Source: Styela clava (Eukaryota > Chordata > Ascidiacea > Stolidobranchia > Styelidae). Taken from it: 64,000 bases of DNA. Made by a program: the position numbers and the translations under genes. The notes under the pieces are model-generated. The model worked only from the letters and a program-made list of their open reading frames with translations, had not been told where the DNA came from and searched no databases. The stretch is taken from the NCBI RefSeq assembly GCF_964204865.1, contig NC_135256.1, positions 19,311,703 to 19,375,702 on the forward strand. The letters run 5' to 3'. Below, one piece after another: positions 50,501 through 61,924 of the stretch (positions within the stretch are counted from its first letter, which is position 1; each line of letters begins with the position of its first letter).

Positions 50501-53500
50501 CTGCTACAATTATTAATTACAACAAGTATTGATTATCCATACAGAATCAACTTTCTCTTGAAAAAAAATCCCCCTCATAAAAAAAGTCATAACTTTTTTT
50601 TTAAACGTGCAAGAGACTTCACTTAAATTTATTTTGAAAACTTATCTATGCCGCTTCATACAAGCCGTTACTCGATACACGTGCACGAATGACTCGACCG
50701 ACCCCTTTGGCTTGAAACGAGGAATGTGAAAAAAAAAAATTTGAAAAAAGTTTTGTATTTCAAATTGTAGTGTTTTACGCAAGCTAGAGGGACTCGACAT
50801 CTGATATTCCAGACATAGAGAATTGCGTCATCCTTTAAAAGAAATAAGAGTGATCTTGAGCGAAACGCAACGTAAAATATTCAAGAAACAAGGAGAGCAT
50901 GTTTTCGCTAACAGTTGAGTAATGATTACTCGTTTGTTGATCACATGACTTTCTTTCAAGTAATAACATATTCCTCTGTATATTTCTTAGCTTTCAAATA
51001 CTTACAGATATAAAACTCGTAGAATTGAAAATGAAAATATGCCAAAAAGAAGTGACGCGCAACCGGGATACAGAAAGAAATTCCCCTAGTGGCACAGCCA
51101 AGAGGGTATTAGTCTGGGGCAGATTCTACCCTTTTTGAAATCATTGACACCTGTGAGAAAACGAGACATTACATCAGGCCTGCCCAACCTTTTTCATCTC
51201 GTGGGCCACTTTCACATAAGGAAATTCGATGTGAGCCACAAACGTTTGTACCAAACTTTAATACCAACCAAGTCCTGATTTCGTTAAAATTTATATAATA
51301 CATAAAAGGCAAGATTATTAACATAAAATCAATCACGTTATTAATATGTACGAAATATTCGAATAAGAAGTCGAATATTAAAATAGCAGTTTAATATTCG
51401 AATATTTGGTAACACAAAGCGTGGACATGACACTCGCGGGACGCGGAATCAAAAAATCAATCATTACACAACGCACTTGTGAATTTATGACGACCACACG
51501 AGAATCTGCACAGAGTTACTAACAAACAAAGACGTAAAAATTGAGTTTTATATTTGAGTCATGGTGTTGAATTATTTATTTTCAGTGGCTATGATATTGT
51601 CTCAATGAGCGTAATGTGCGCCAATGTCGCGGGAACATCAAGTTTTAGTGGGCCGTTTCGTAAAATTTGAAACATCAATACAAGTATTTAATGAAAAAAA
51701 ACATTACAATAACTTTTGGACGAATATACCGTATATACTAATTTGAATATGTAGAATTGTCAATTTTATCAGAATTATTGACGGATACGCAGTGACGATA
51801 TGGAATTTTATTTAACGCAAACATAACATAAACAAAAATACAAACATAAAAGAAAAACGAGTCCCGGATCCAGCAGCAAAGTTTATAATTGCAGCTAAAG
51901 TTTATAATTGACTATTTATTTTACGTTGGCGATAAAGACGATCAAAGCCTACACGAAAAAAGCAATCAGGATGGAACTAATTTGAAATATTAGGTTCCAA
52001 ATTTATACCTATAATTGCGCTCAGCGTTCGTCGCCTATGATCGCACAACATCTTTCAAGATCGTCGAACAGACCGCACAGTTCTGTGAAAACACAGAACG
52101 TCGATGTCCACCAGGGTGCAAAACTTGATACATAAAACGTAATAAGAATCTACATCCGAATGTAGATAGATGGCGGGAATAATCACATCAAAACCACGAA
52201 AAAAGTTTTGTTTTAGGATTGCTCGCAATCGCAACTATGGCTAGGAATGGTTAACCGGCTAATCGGTTGACTGATTTTAGATGGTTAATGGTTTCGACTT
52301 ATTTTGATCCGTTAACTGACATCTTAGGTATAAATCATCTTTATAATGTACAATTTTTTCTAAAATGATTACGTCCTCGCAAATTTATCTCCTGTGGCAT
52401 TTAATTCTAAAGAATACCATTAACTTTATTGGTATGGGCCCAATAAATGTGTACAATAATTGAAGTACCAAGATTGCTGATTATGAATATTTGACAATGA
52501 TAAATTCAGTTTTCGGTAAAAATACTTTGTTCACGATTTTATTGCAAAATCGTATATTCAATGTCATCCAACAAGTGCGCAGTTGATGCTCTTTTTCTTT
52601 ATGATACTTCAGAGTAGAATTTACACGTCGAACACTGAAAATTTGTCACATAAATGACATTTAATACCGGATTCGGGTTTTACTAAAATACTTCCACGCT
52701 TTCATGTCCGAATCACGCTGCATATCTTTTGCAGCAGAGCAATCGTGTACTATCTCGATTCGTGAATAATTTTGAGCGATAGCGGGATGAGATCACCCGA
52801 AATTGGTTTGTAACCATTGTGACATAACAAGCTAAAATTATAAATTATTACGCAAATCGTCACGTTGCGGTTAAAGTGTTTTCCCTGAAATTCCCAACCC
52901 TACCCGCAACAGATTCAAAACCAAAACAGATTGGATCGCAAAATTTTAGGATCACATTTTCTATTCTAAAACTCCAGATGGGGTCTGATGCAACGTTTTC
53001 TCAATTATATATAATGATAATATATTCGACAGTCGACATCTAATGTCAGGTACATTTTTCCAGTCACATATTTTTGCACTGGAAAATCATGCACTTTGGT
53101 TACATGACCATCTCTAAACGTAGAAATGTGTGGCATCGCATTTAAACATCTGTCCAGTGGTATCCAGGTCGAATAGCGACTGTCATATTGGCGACGTAAT
53201 CAAGTGAGTGGCATTCCAAACAGTGACTGTCATAATGGCGACTGTTATGATAGCGACTTAACTTGTGTTCACTGAGTTGAATTTCCTGGTCGGTGGTTGG
53301 AAAGTAACGCTTTGTCGTGTCACATTAATTTTAAGGTCGTTTGAAAAATGGGCCCCAATGGATTTCATAACTCCAAGAAAAGGAAGTGACATGATTAGGG
53401 CTGGACAAAATATTCGAATAACGAATAGCGAATCGAATATTAAATTATTCGCTTGGCTTCACTTGGACACAGAACGTCTCTGAAGAACAGAACCGATCAC

Positions 53501-56500
53501 AGCGTCTCACAGAACCGATCATGAATTGCGCGAGAATTCACCTACAACGGCCGCTAACAGACAAAAGCGAATTATTTGAACAATCGTCTTTGCGTTGTGG
53601 TGTCATTTGTTTTCTTTGCGTTTCGATCGTTCATTTTAATTCCCTATGTTGCACAAAGAGACAGCGACACTGTTCCCTAAATGCGTTAAACCAGATGAGG
53701 TATTTAAAATAAATATTCCAGATTTTAAACTCCATATGATTGGCGGCACGTGATTAGCCGTTCCATGCATGAACCAAACATAAATTTGTTTGACGAAAAT
53801 TAAAAGTTGAACTAACTTTTGCGTGAAACCATACATAGTATAACACGAACAAGCTATGACCAGAAAATAAATGGCAGGATATAGTTCTTTCAATGTACTT
53901 TCAAATAATTCTTCAGTGATCCCTTCCATTCTTGACCAAATAATGTTTCGAAAGTGTAAACATTTCACTCGGGCATGCATGGCGGGTGAAGTGTAGAAAT
54001 CGTGAACAGGAGTATGGCGTAAAATCAATCACGAATTTCGATGTAACAACGCGCACTGTCTCGTTTACGAATTGTTGTATCGTCGGAAATGATTACATTC
54101 GTTATATTTTGATCATTTTTGCACTAATAAATAGGGCGTGACATTATCAAAATTGTCAAGAGAAGTAAAAGTGAATTCGCAAATTCCGTAAATAAAATTG
54201 TGAATTACTCGGTAACGATATTAGCTATAATGATCGTGGGGTTTGTTGAAAGAAAACGTCTGAACGTGGAAGAGTTAGGTATAATTAGTGCCTATTAGGC
54301 ACAAAAGTAGAAAAGCGCATTTTTTTTCAGCATTAGGTCGCATATGTAAATTATTATTCAAGAAGGGCTGTTTATTAACGTCATCCTGTCATATGGCCAC
54401 AGAGAAATGCCTTTATTGTCGAATTATTTAGTCACTATATTAAATCAACATTCGGGATTGACGCAATCGCAGCTTTGCGAGGTTTATCTGTAAAGTAACA
54501 TAGACACCATAGAAAAGCATAGCAAAGTTAATTAGGGTATTGTCTTAATAAATATCTACATCCCGGTATCGATAATAATATTACCGTTCGCTTAATTTTG
54601 TGACGATGAATTTACGAACGTTGTTAAGTAATATGAAAGCCAACGCGAATGATAAAAATTAGAATAATATTAATTTGGGTTTTTACATCAATCCTCAATG
54701 GTTTTAACAGCTGTTGCCGACGTGAACGCATATGTAAACCCGAAATATAAACGTAGATGTCCGCCGACCCAAAAGAATTAATACTTGCAAATAACAGAAA
54801 GGGCGGTATTATAGATTATATATCGCCGCAAAAACGACCACGGTGACAAAAACAATCACCGATTATGACGAAATTACCCAGTAAAAAACGCTATGTAGCC
54901 GATTTTTCAATGTCTTTATTAATTTCCAAAGGGAGTATCGATCGACGTTGTAGACCTCCTGTTGTGTATAGAAAAAATATTCGTTATTCGACTATTCGGT
55001 ATTCGTTAAAAATATTCGAACTATTCGATTCGAAAAAAATATTCGATTTTGCCCACCCCTAGACATGATATGTCATGAAGGCTTTCTGTACAGGAATGAC
55101 GAAACAAAGTTAGGGTTAGGGTGTGTGGGATGGAAGGTGTGTGTGTGTGTGTGGGAGGGGGTAAAAGAGTACGTGTGCGCAGGGAAGGCCATTTCCGAAT
55201 ACTAAACTATTCCGAATACATTCTAAAATAATGTTTTCGAATCTGGAATTCCGAATACATTCTAAAATCGAAAATAACACATTTTTGTTTAGTTTATTAA
55301 AACTCAGTAAATTAGGAAATAAGCTTCAATAAAAATATCAGAATAAAGCCACAAACCTACAATATATGTACACAAAGTAATTGATGTAATAGCAACTAGT
55401 GACACAGTCAGTTTATTAAAATTATTCACTTTGTACAAAAAGATAGCCAAGGAGTTGTCTGACGCTTTCTATCATTGGTACCATGATATTACGATAATAG
55501 TTAAGTCTATTGACAAAAATACTACTTGTATTCAGATAATTGTGTATATTTTCTGAGAATAATAAAATTTATTGACAATACAGGCAACTGAAACAAGCAA
55601 CAACAATCGAAAATCCATTATGCCTTTAAAAATTCTAATATTTAAGCATAGAGTAGGCTATTCTACTACCTACCAGTATATTTGTATATTAATTTATGTG
55701 AACCATATGTGTAACATATTGTTGTGTTTGAAATTAGAAATAAATTAGTAGAGGATAGATGACCACCACTGCCAGCCGCGCAGCCAGGATTTTCGAAATC
55801 GGAAATTCCCATTGCCGCCTGTAACACCCGAAGTCACTTTGGTAACACCCACCGCGATTCCGCGCTCGTTAAGAGCTGTCTTTTCAGCGTATAATGATCA
55901 TCATGTTATGTAAAAATATCAATCCACCTGCGATTATGCCACCTGTTAAAAGAGTCGACTTTTACAACAAATAACACAACAACGAATATATATTTTTCTG
56001 TTCTGCAAAGTGATGAATTCGTGACCGATACGGGCATATTTAAATGTCTTGCTTTATTAATTTAATTGTCATAATTGCAATCCGCGGTCATGAAAATAAA
56101 AACAAGTTGGAAACTGCCCGATTAAATAATGTTTTGATCCGTATTTTGCAAATTCGGCAAATATTTAGATGTACCGGTACTTGGTAACAGTGCCTTCACT
56201 CAATCGAGATTGTGGCCACTCTGATATTTTTAGATAAAACTGTTCGAAAAATCTATAAATCTTCTGTAACATCTCAAGAGGGAAATTTATTTCATCAAAA
56301 TAAAATTGATTGAATATACTTTGAAAATATTCGACGGCAATTTAAAGTAATGGATAATCAGACAAATCCCGCCCTCAATTTGTGACGATATGTGTTTAAA
56401 CGCCGACCAAACATAATGTGTGCCAGAGGCACACGAAATTCTGCGATTTTCACTGCCTAGAAAAGCGTTTTTGAATTTTCGCGGGCCTCAATAAAACTTA

Positions 56501-58585
56501 TATTGTTTACGGTTTTATTTTCAGTATTTTAAATTGCCGCTTTTCAATCAAAAAGTTGCGTTGTCTTTAGAAACTCACCGCCGATGAACGTATTTACCAG
56601 ATTCAAAATTCTGAGCGCGTACAAAAATAAAATAATTGTCTTCGTTATCGTGGAACAAATTTGTGGAAAATTTTCGTTTTAGAGAAAATAACAAACGTTA
56701 CGCTGATGAGTGATGAAAACAGTCACGCGCATGTTTCTATCGAGAATGTTTTCATTCAACAGAAACGTCTTGAGAGCGGCGCCGAAAATGTGTGACGTCA
56801 CACAAATATCCGATATTCTTATGAACGCTAATTCCGATATTCGAATAACGAGATATTCGAATACATTCGAATTGGCCATCCCTGCGTGTGCGCGTATGCC
56901 TTAGATTTCATAAAGGAAGCAATGTCGCTGTTGTGGCAGTGGCTGTTTTAAATGAATCGGTGTCGTGTGGTCGCTCAATTGACAGTCGCTGAATTAATCG
57001 CTGTAGTGTGGCCTCTCTATTGACAGTCGCTATTTGGAACCCTAGCCCTGTCCAGCACTATTTAGGGTTTTTGCACAAGAATTGGAATCTGAGTGCTTAT
57101 ATAAAATGTCGTACCATTTACAAAAATATTGCTGTAAAAGCAAAATCTCAGATAGCTTCATCTTCCACCTGCACCACACGACATATAATGTCCAGATGTA
57201 TTGTTAAAATGTAATGCAAAATTGAGTTGCATAATTACCGGCAGCTTAATCCTCCATTTTATATTTGTGCACACAAATTATTTGTCGACTTTAAAATTTT
57301 TCTTCCTAAAACCCCCAAAAAAACGCAAAGCACGGGTTGTGTGATGATGAAAGCTATACACGCGTCTGTTCGTGTCTATTGAAATTGAGTCACGCCTTAG
57401 TGATAGTAACCTTAGTAATAGTTACTGTCATTCCTGCAAATTAGTATTGGAAATTTGTTGTGCCCATTTTCTAGGGCATGTTCCCATGGCTAGGGCTGTC
57501 CAGGCGAAACGAATATTCGAAATCGAATCACAAACTATTCGGAGCATTTTTCGGCCAATTTAGGAATCGCTAAAATTTGGTACATAATGCGCCTCCCGAC
57601 CACCAAGCAAACATGTTCTATCGCTTTCTTTGCTGTAAAAAGGTCTTTCCTATTGCCCGGTGACATGTAATTATTCACTTCATGCATGGTCATAAATGAA
57701 AATAATGGTAATAATGATTTAAAGATGACGTTTTTTGAGAGAAAACAAGGAGAAAAGGGCAAATTGAGTATCAGCAAAAAAACGCCAGTTCTATAAATAG
57801 CTGATTTATAGCTGTTGAGTCAGTAATCATAGGAACATGGTACAGGACTGAAACACGTCTTGGAGGTACCCTTTTTCAATGGAATTTGCAATTTCTTCTA
57901 ATGACAATACTTTGTATCATCCCTTTATTACTATGACAAATAATTGCACTCTTGCGAATTGATTGCTGTTGTACAGCAATATGGTCATCAACTAATAATG
58001 TCATCAAACTAGCTCTGAATTTGTGAGTTCCCAAAATGCCATTTTAAATTTTTTGGGCAACAGTTATATCTATATTATTAATAGTTGTTTACCATTTTAC
58101 TGAAAATTACACAAAAAATATCGACTTAATAATGCTAATAGGATTAAAATAGCAACTACGGGCAGTAAAAGAGTCTGCGCAATTTTCAACTCTTAACGCT
58201 TGATAGTTTTCGAAACCCTTATTTTTTTGACCAGTTCAAGGAGGCTTGTAATCTCCTTTTATAACTCTGAAAACATAGTTATGCAAAATATTTGCAATAA
58301 CATACATTATCACAATATTGAAGGAGGTTTTTATAGTACATTAAGGACAAATTTAGGATTGCGCAATAATATTTGATTATTCGGTTCGATTCGAGAAAAA
58401 TATTCGATTCGAATCAAAAAAATACTCAATTTAGGACAGCCCTATCCCTGGCTACCACATTTTTGGGTTGTCCATATGCAAAGACATATATAATAATTGC
58501 TTTACCTTTGACTGAATCTTCACAAAAACATTAGCTGGCTCCTTAACTTCTTCAACTGTCAATGCATCTGTGTACATTTCATCAC
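47532..58585 (-). CDS. TPT1: Translationally controlled tumor protein (TCTP), 5' end missing
   Basis: Four minus-strand exons with agreeing phases: 58506-58585 (enters phase 1), 50158-50345, 48413-48545, 47532-47651; 172 complete codons before TGA. The protein is collinear with TCTP: DEMYTDAL at the start, the flexible-loop signature as SLIGGNPSQEE, the helical hairpin (SELIKSGDYSKAGLKTLVR and LETEELQKEFMEKSPAG), VYTGKSMDHDGG, and the invariant C-terminus FFKDGLIKEKC. TCTP is a small cytosolic Mss4-fold protein linked to growth, calcium binding and anti-apoptosis. The missing first exon should encode the MIIYKDxIT-type start, ending G|GT. It was not found between 58600 and 64000, so it probably lies further right. 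The sequence is divergent (TGK in place of the TGE-type motif; Gln in the GGNPS loop). The 50346-58505 intron is full of transposons. A pseudogene is unlikely because frame and splice sites are intact. Confidence 0.9.
51176..51700. mobile_element. Degraded hAT-type element in a TPT1 intron
   Basis: It starts CAGGCCTGCCCAACCTTTTT followed by CGTGGGCCAC, and has an opposed GTGGGCCGTTTCG near 51650. Flanks CATTACAT (51168-51175) and CATTACAA (about 51700) may be the target duplication, but the right terminus itself is not recognisable. Confidence 0.45.
53396..55061. mobile_element. ATTCG-rich non-autonomous DNA transposon A (1666 bp)
   Basis: The left end is TAGGGCTGGACAAAATATTC. The right end read inward is TAGGGGTGGGCAAAATCG. 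Both are followed by ATTCGAAT-type repeats. The target duplication is perfect, GACATGAT (53388-53395 and 55062-55069), giving 8 bp as in hAT. No intact transposase; a 130-codon minus-strand frame at 53636-54028 has no recognisable motif. Confidence 0.88.
55130..55155 (+). repeat. GT microsatellite
   Basis: A run of (GT) with flanking GGGTGTGTGGG sequence between elements A and B. Confidence 0.7.
55180..56884. mobile_element. ATTCG-rich non-autonomous DNA transposon B (1705 bp)
   Basis: The left end is CAGGGAAGGCCATTTCCG. The right end read inward is CAGGGATGGCCAATTCGAA. The 8-bp target duplication is perfect, CGTGTGCG (55172-55179 and 56885-56892). The interior shows no transposase frame. 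Confidence 0.88.
57491..58444. mobile_element. ATTCG-rich non-autonomous DNA transposon C (954 bp)
   Basis: The left end is TAGGGCTGTCCAGGCG. The right end read inward is TAGGGCTGTCCTAAATTG. The subterminal sequence is again ATTCGAAT-rich. The flanks CCCATGGC and TCCCTGGC match at 6 of 8 positions. It ends 61 bp from a TPT1 exon. Confidence 0.75.
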
Positions 58586-58925
58586 CTAAACAACATAATG
58601 CATTATCCTATCAATTTGAAATTATCGCATTGCCCCCGACACAACATGGCCATGGATTGCCACTGCAATGCTCGTGGCTCATGCGTTGTCAGGAAAGCCC
58701 ATAACAAATACATACAATACTGAGATACCAGTAAGAAATGTCACAAAACTATCTTTTTCGCTCCAATAAAAGTACGCATCACATCTGACTATGGATTGCC
58801 TGCAGTCAGAGATGGCTAATTTCAAATATTGAAAATAAAATTAAGTAATAAGAACATTTATCAGCCTATGAAGGAATTTGCATACAATAAACAGTGTGAT
58901 AACCTGGCTATTTACCAGACATTTT

Positions 58926-59157
58926 GGTACTCCCGTGAAGTATGTGAACCAAGATGGCGGACACCGGAACGTAGTATGTGTACCAGGTTAGGCCATCCTT
59001 TTATTCCAATTTTCCTTATTTTAGTTCCATTACGAGTTCGGGGAGTAGCCAAGTGACTCCCGTAGTATTTGTACCTGAAATTATGGCATAACCCTAACCT
59101 GGTACACATGCTACGTCCCGGTGTTCGCCATCTTGGTTCACATACTTCGAGCGTACC
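58926..59157. mobile_element. Palindromic MITE with long inverted arms (232 bp)
   Basis: Near-palindromic. Each arm carries GTATGTGAACCAAGATGGCG and GTGTACCAGGTTAG. Flanked by a perfect 8-bp duplication, GACATTTT (58918-58925 and 59158-59165). The opposed long frames here are a by-product of the palindrome. Confidence 0.9.
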
Positions 59158-59785
59158 GACATTTTCTCTCCGCAGATTGTCATGATATTCTAAAGTAGTA
59201 AGCAAATTCATGCTTTCATTTTTTCGTAAGTAGGAATAAAAAATTACCGTATTTACTCGAAATTACGCCTATATCGCGAATAGGCCGACTCCCTAAAAAC
59301 GGCAATTGTCAATTTGACGCCGTTGTGCCGGGCGTCAAAATTCATTTCCGCGACGCAGTGTGACGTCGTCTCGGAAGCGAGCGAAAAATGATCTACGTGA
59401 GGTTGACATAACTTTTGATGCAGTGAAAAATTTCAATATTTTTACGTAATTTTCAATTCAGAATATACGTTTTATGTAAATCTCGTATGACATATTGCGA
59501 TCACTCTGATAAATTATATACATTGCTATCGCTCTCTACCGGATTATGGTATTTTGCCGATGAGAGCTTAAGTAGAAGTGAGGCTCTGCGCCTTTGGAAT
59601 AGCAGGCAGTCATTTTTCGGCAATATTTCCGTTCTTTAACCAAAAAAATAAATATGCAACATTAAAAAAGTTAAGAATAGATGTATATATAACAGCGCTA
59701 CCTTAATATTTTCGACGCCTTTTAGTCAAGATATGACCGTTTAAAATTTTTGTCCGAAGTTAGGCGCTTTCACGGTACCTGGTTT
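59158..59785. other. Repeat-derived sequence without genes
   Basis: It contains a TACCGTATTTACTCG transposon-type end at about 59257 and GC-richer sequence to 59400. No second terminus or coding exon was seen. Confidence 0.4.
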
Positions 59786-60189
59786 GGGTCTCATGTAGTT
59801 TCGTACCTAACATACTTCTAGTGGGCGTAGCATAACAATTTTTTCATGTGTCAATCCTAACCCCCATCCAAAAATTACGTCACTACGACATCACAATTAT
59901 GTCATAGAGCATGCCAAATATACGTACGATCGCCCGAAATGGCATTGGCGCCTACGATAAAGAACTGACTGACGTTATCTCTCCTACTGGAATCGTTGCG
60001 ACGAGAAAATACCTGTTCGATTTCGGGTGCTCGTTTGCGCGTCTTGGATGGCAGTTCGTATAGTTTGAAGGGCTCGTAATGACGTAATTTTTGGATGGTG
60101 TAGTCAGGTGGGAATTAGGATTGATACGTGAAAAAATTGTCAAGCTACGCCCACTAGAAGTATGTTTCGTACGGAACTACATGAGACCC
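59786..60189. mobile_element. M1-family MITE with GGGTCTCATG ends (404 bp)
   Basis: Inverted repeats of roughly 100 bp start GGGTCTCATGTAGTT and include CATACTTCTAGTGGGCGTAG. The flanks CCTGGTTT (59778-59785) and CCTGATTT (60190-60197) match at 7 of 8 positions. A second copy is at 62194-62645. Confidence 0.88.
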
Positions 60190-60197
60190 CCTGATTT

Positions 60198-61924
60198 TAG
60201 GTCATCATGCAAAATTTTATCTACTTTATTTTATCTAGCCCTAACCCTAAAGCCAAATCAATTTGAACAATATCCATATGGAAAATGTTCTAAATTACAG
60301 TACCCAAAATGTGTCACCAGCAGGGGCAGACCTGCCATCACAGCCTAGGTTACATGCCTTGGTTTGTATTTTTTATTAGCTGACGTGGCACCCCAAATAA
60401 AAAAAAGGTGCCCCAACTCATTGCAGAATTTTTTTTTGCTTTGCGCTGTTTCCCTCTGTTTTGCGCTGTATTCAGTAAGTAGTAAGACCGCAATCTTTGG
60501 TACTGGATTAAACCAGACAGCCTGTTCCAACCAAACCCGAATTCAAACAGCAGGATTAAAGATAATTTTTTTATTCCATTTCTCGGTAAAAGTATTTCAT
60601 AAGAATCAATTGCAATATGTGGACCAAAAGCTTGGAGTTCCCTACCTAATGACAGCAAAAACTCAAAATCAAACTCAGAATTTTGTTCCAAACTTAAACA
60701 ATATATATTATCATCATATTAGCAAATTTCTCTGCTTTGAACATGTAACTGTCTTGGAGATTAAAAAATTGAGATTATTTTTTTAAGGTGAATTCAACAC
60801 TGAAAGGGAGAACTGTATATTATTGGATTGAAAGAGCTATCAGGAAACTGTCCACATTTTCAGTCACCATAAATCAGATGACAATTTCAATACCTCCACA
60901 GGATACTTCACCCGGATTCAATATGGAACAATGGACTGATTTAATAACTAGAACACCATTTTAATTTTATTACCATGCTTAATTAGACAAAGACAAAAGC
61001 ACAGCAATTTAGGTTATAGATAGTAAAATACAATAGAACTTTAATGCAGCAAATAGTAGGGACAATGGTTTTTGTCCGAGTAGCACCGAGGTTCAATTTA
61101 TTTCCACTGTTATCTATCACCAAATCAAACTTTTCCTCCCGTCCACCCCAGGATATCATATTATTCTATTATTTTATTTTTCCTTTGAAAATCCATGACA
61201 TGGTAAAATGGCTTCTCTTTATAACTTATTATTCCCTATCACACTGTACTTTATACCTTTCTAATCTTCTGGTTGAAATGCAACCATAATAGGTTTTGTG
61301 GAAATGCTTCTTATTGATTTTTTTTTTGAAACTTCATCGCTTTTGGCTGAATCCAGAATTTGAAAAAACGTATGTATGTATGATTAATTTGATACATACA
61401 TCACATTCCACTAAAACTTGTAGGGTCACATTTTTGCCAGAACAGCCATAGACTACTTATAACACTATTACCCCTGAAGTGTGCATACCACACCCTTTAA
61501 ACTTGACCTTTCCCCCGTTTTATAGTATGTGGTATCATCACTCAAATGGCACCGGTATTGTACTATATTTACATGCAATGTGTTTCATGTTGTGTTGTGT
61601 CTCTATTTATAGATGTTGTTTTGTTACACAAACTCCTTTGTACAAACAGTTTTGTATACTCCACCCTAACCTCTGCTACCACACCCACCCACCCACCCTC
61701 CTTGCACAACTGTCACTAAAAAGGACCATATTATACATATTTAATTTACCTTATTATAATTTATACATATCAAAAGGGGTGTATGCCGCACATTCAAGTT
61801 TTAGGCCAGTATTGTCTTGTGCATACATACTGTCTCAAGTATTTATAATTACTAATTCTTTTATATTGCTTTTACGAGACGAATAAACATACATACAGTT
61901 GCACGGGCATAAGTGAAGGGACAT
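60198..61924. other. Intron-type sequence of unclear origin
   Basis: Within the presumed first intron of TPT1. It has a short hairpin (GCAGGGGCAGACCTGCC region, about 60321), C-rich CCCACCCACCC near 61680 and a doubtful plus-strand exon at 60788-60964. The frames at 60091-60786 and 61044-61886 lack motifs. Confidence 0.4.
60788..60964 (+). CDS. Doubtful 58-codon open stretch, possible terminal exon
   Basis: It follows an acceptor-like T-rich tract and AAG, is open for 58 codons to TAA, and has a protein-like composition (GRTVYYWIERAIRKL, ending LITRTPF). No upstream exon of matching phase and no family were recognised. It lies antisense in the presumed TPT1 intron 1. Confidence 0.2.
   Translation: MNSTLKGRTVYYWIERAIRKLSTFSVTINQMTISIPPQDTSPGFNMEQWTDLITRTPF

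Larger units (their letters stand above)
53149..57042. mobile_element. Possible host element carrying two nested insertions
   Basis: The left (53149-53260) and right (56930-57042) parts share opposed AGCGACTGTCA(A/T) units several times over. Possible flanks ATCTGTCC and CCCTGTCC match at 6 of 8 positions. The space between holds the two complete elements 53396-55061 and 55180-56884. The reading as one interrupted element is inference. Confidence 0.35.

Noticed and set aside
52232..52290. GGTTAACCGGCTAATCGG-type transposon end
   Set aside because: It resembles known hAT-type tips, but no partner end or duplication was found, so limits cannot be given.
53636..54028. 130-codon minus-strand frame inside DNA transposon A
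   Set aside because: No transposase or other motif. It lies in a non-autonomous element and is most likely chance.
58829..59211. Opposed 75- and 99-codon frames with matching segments
   Set aside because: They are produced by the palindromic MITE 58926-59157 reading into itself.
60350..60786. Opposed 113- and 140-codon frames
   Set aside because: Overlapping on both strands without motifs, splice partners or similarity that I can recognise.
61479..61886. 135-codon plus-strand frame rich in Cys, Tyr and His
   Set aside because: Composition follows local C-rich and T-rich repeats (CCCACCCACCC). No motif.
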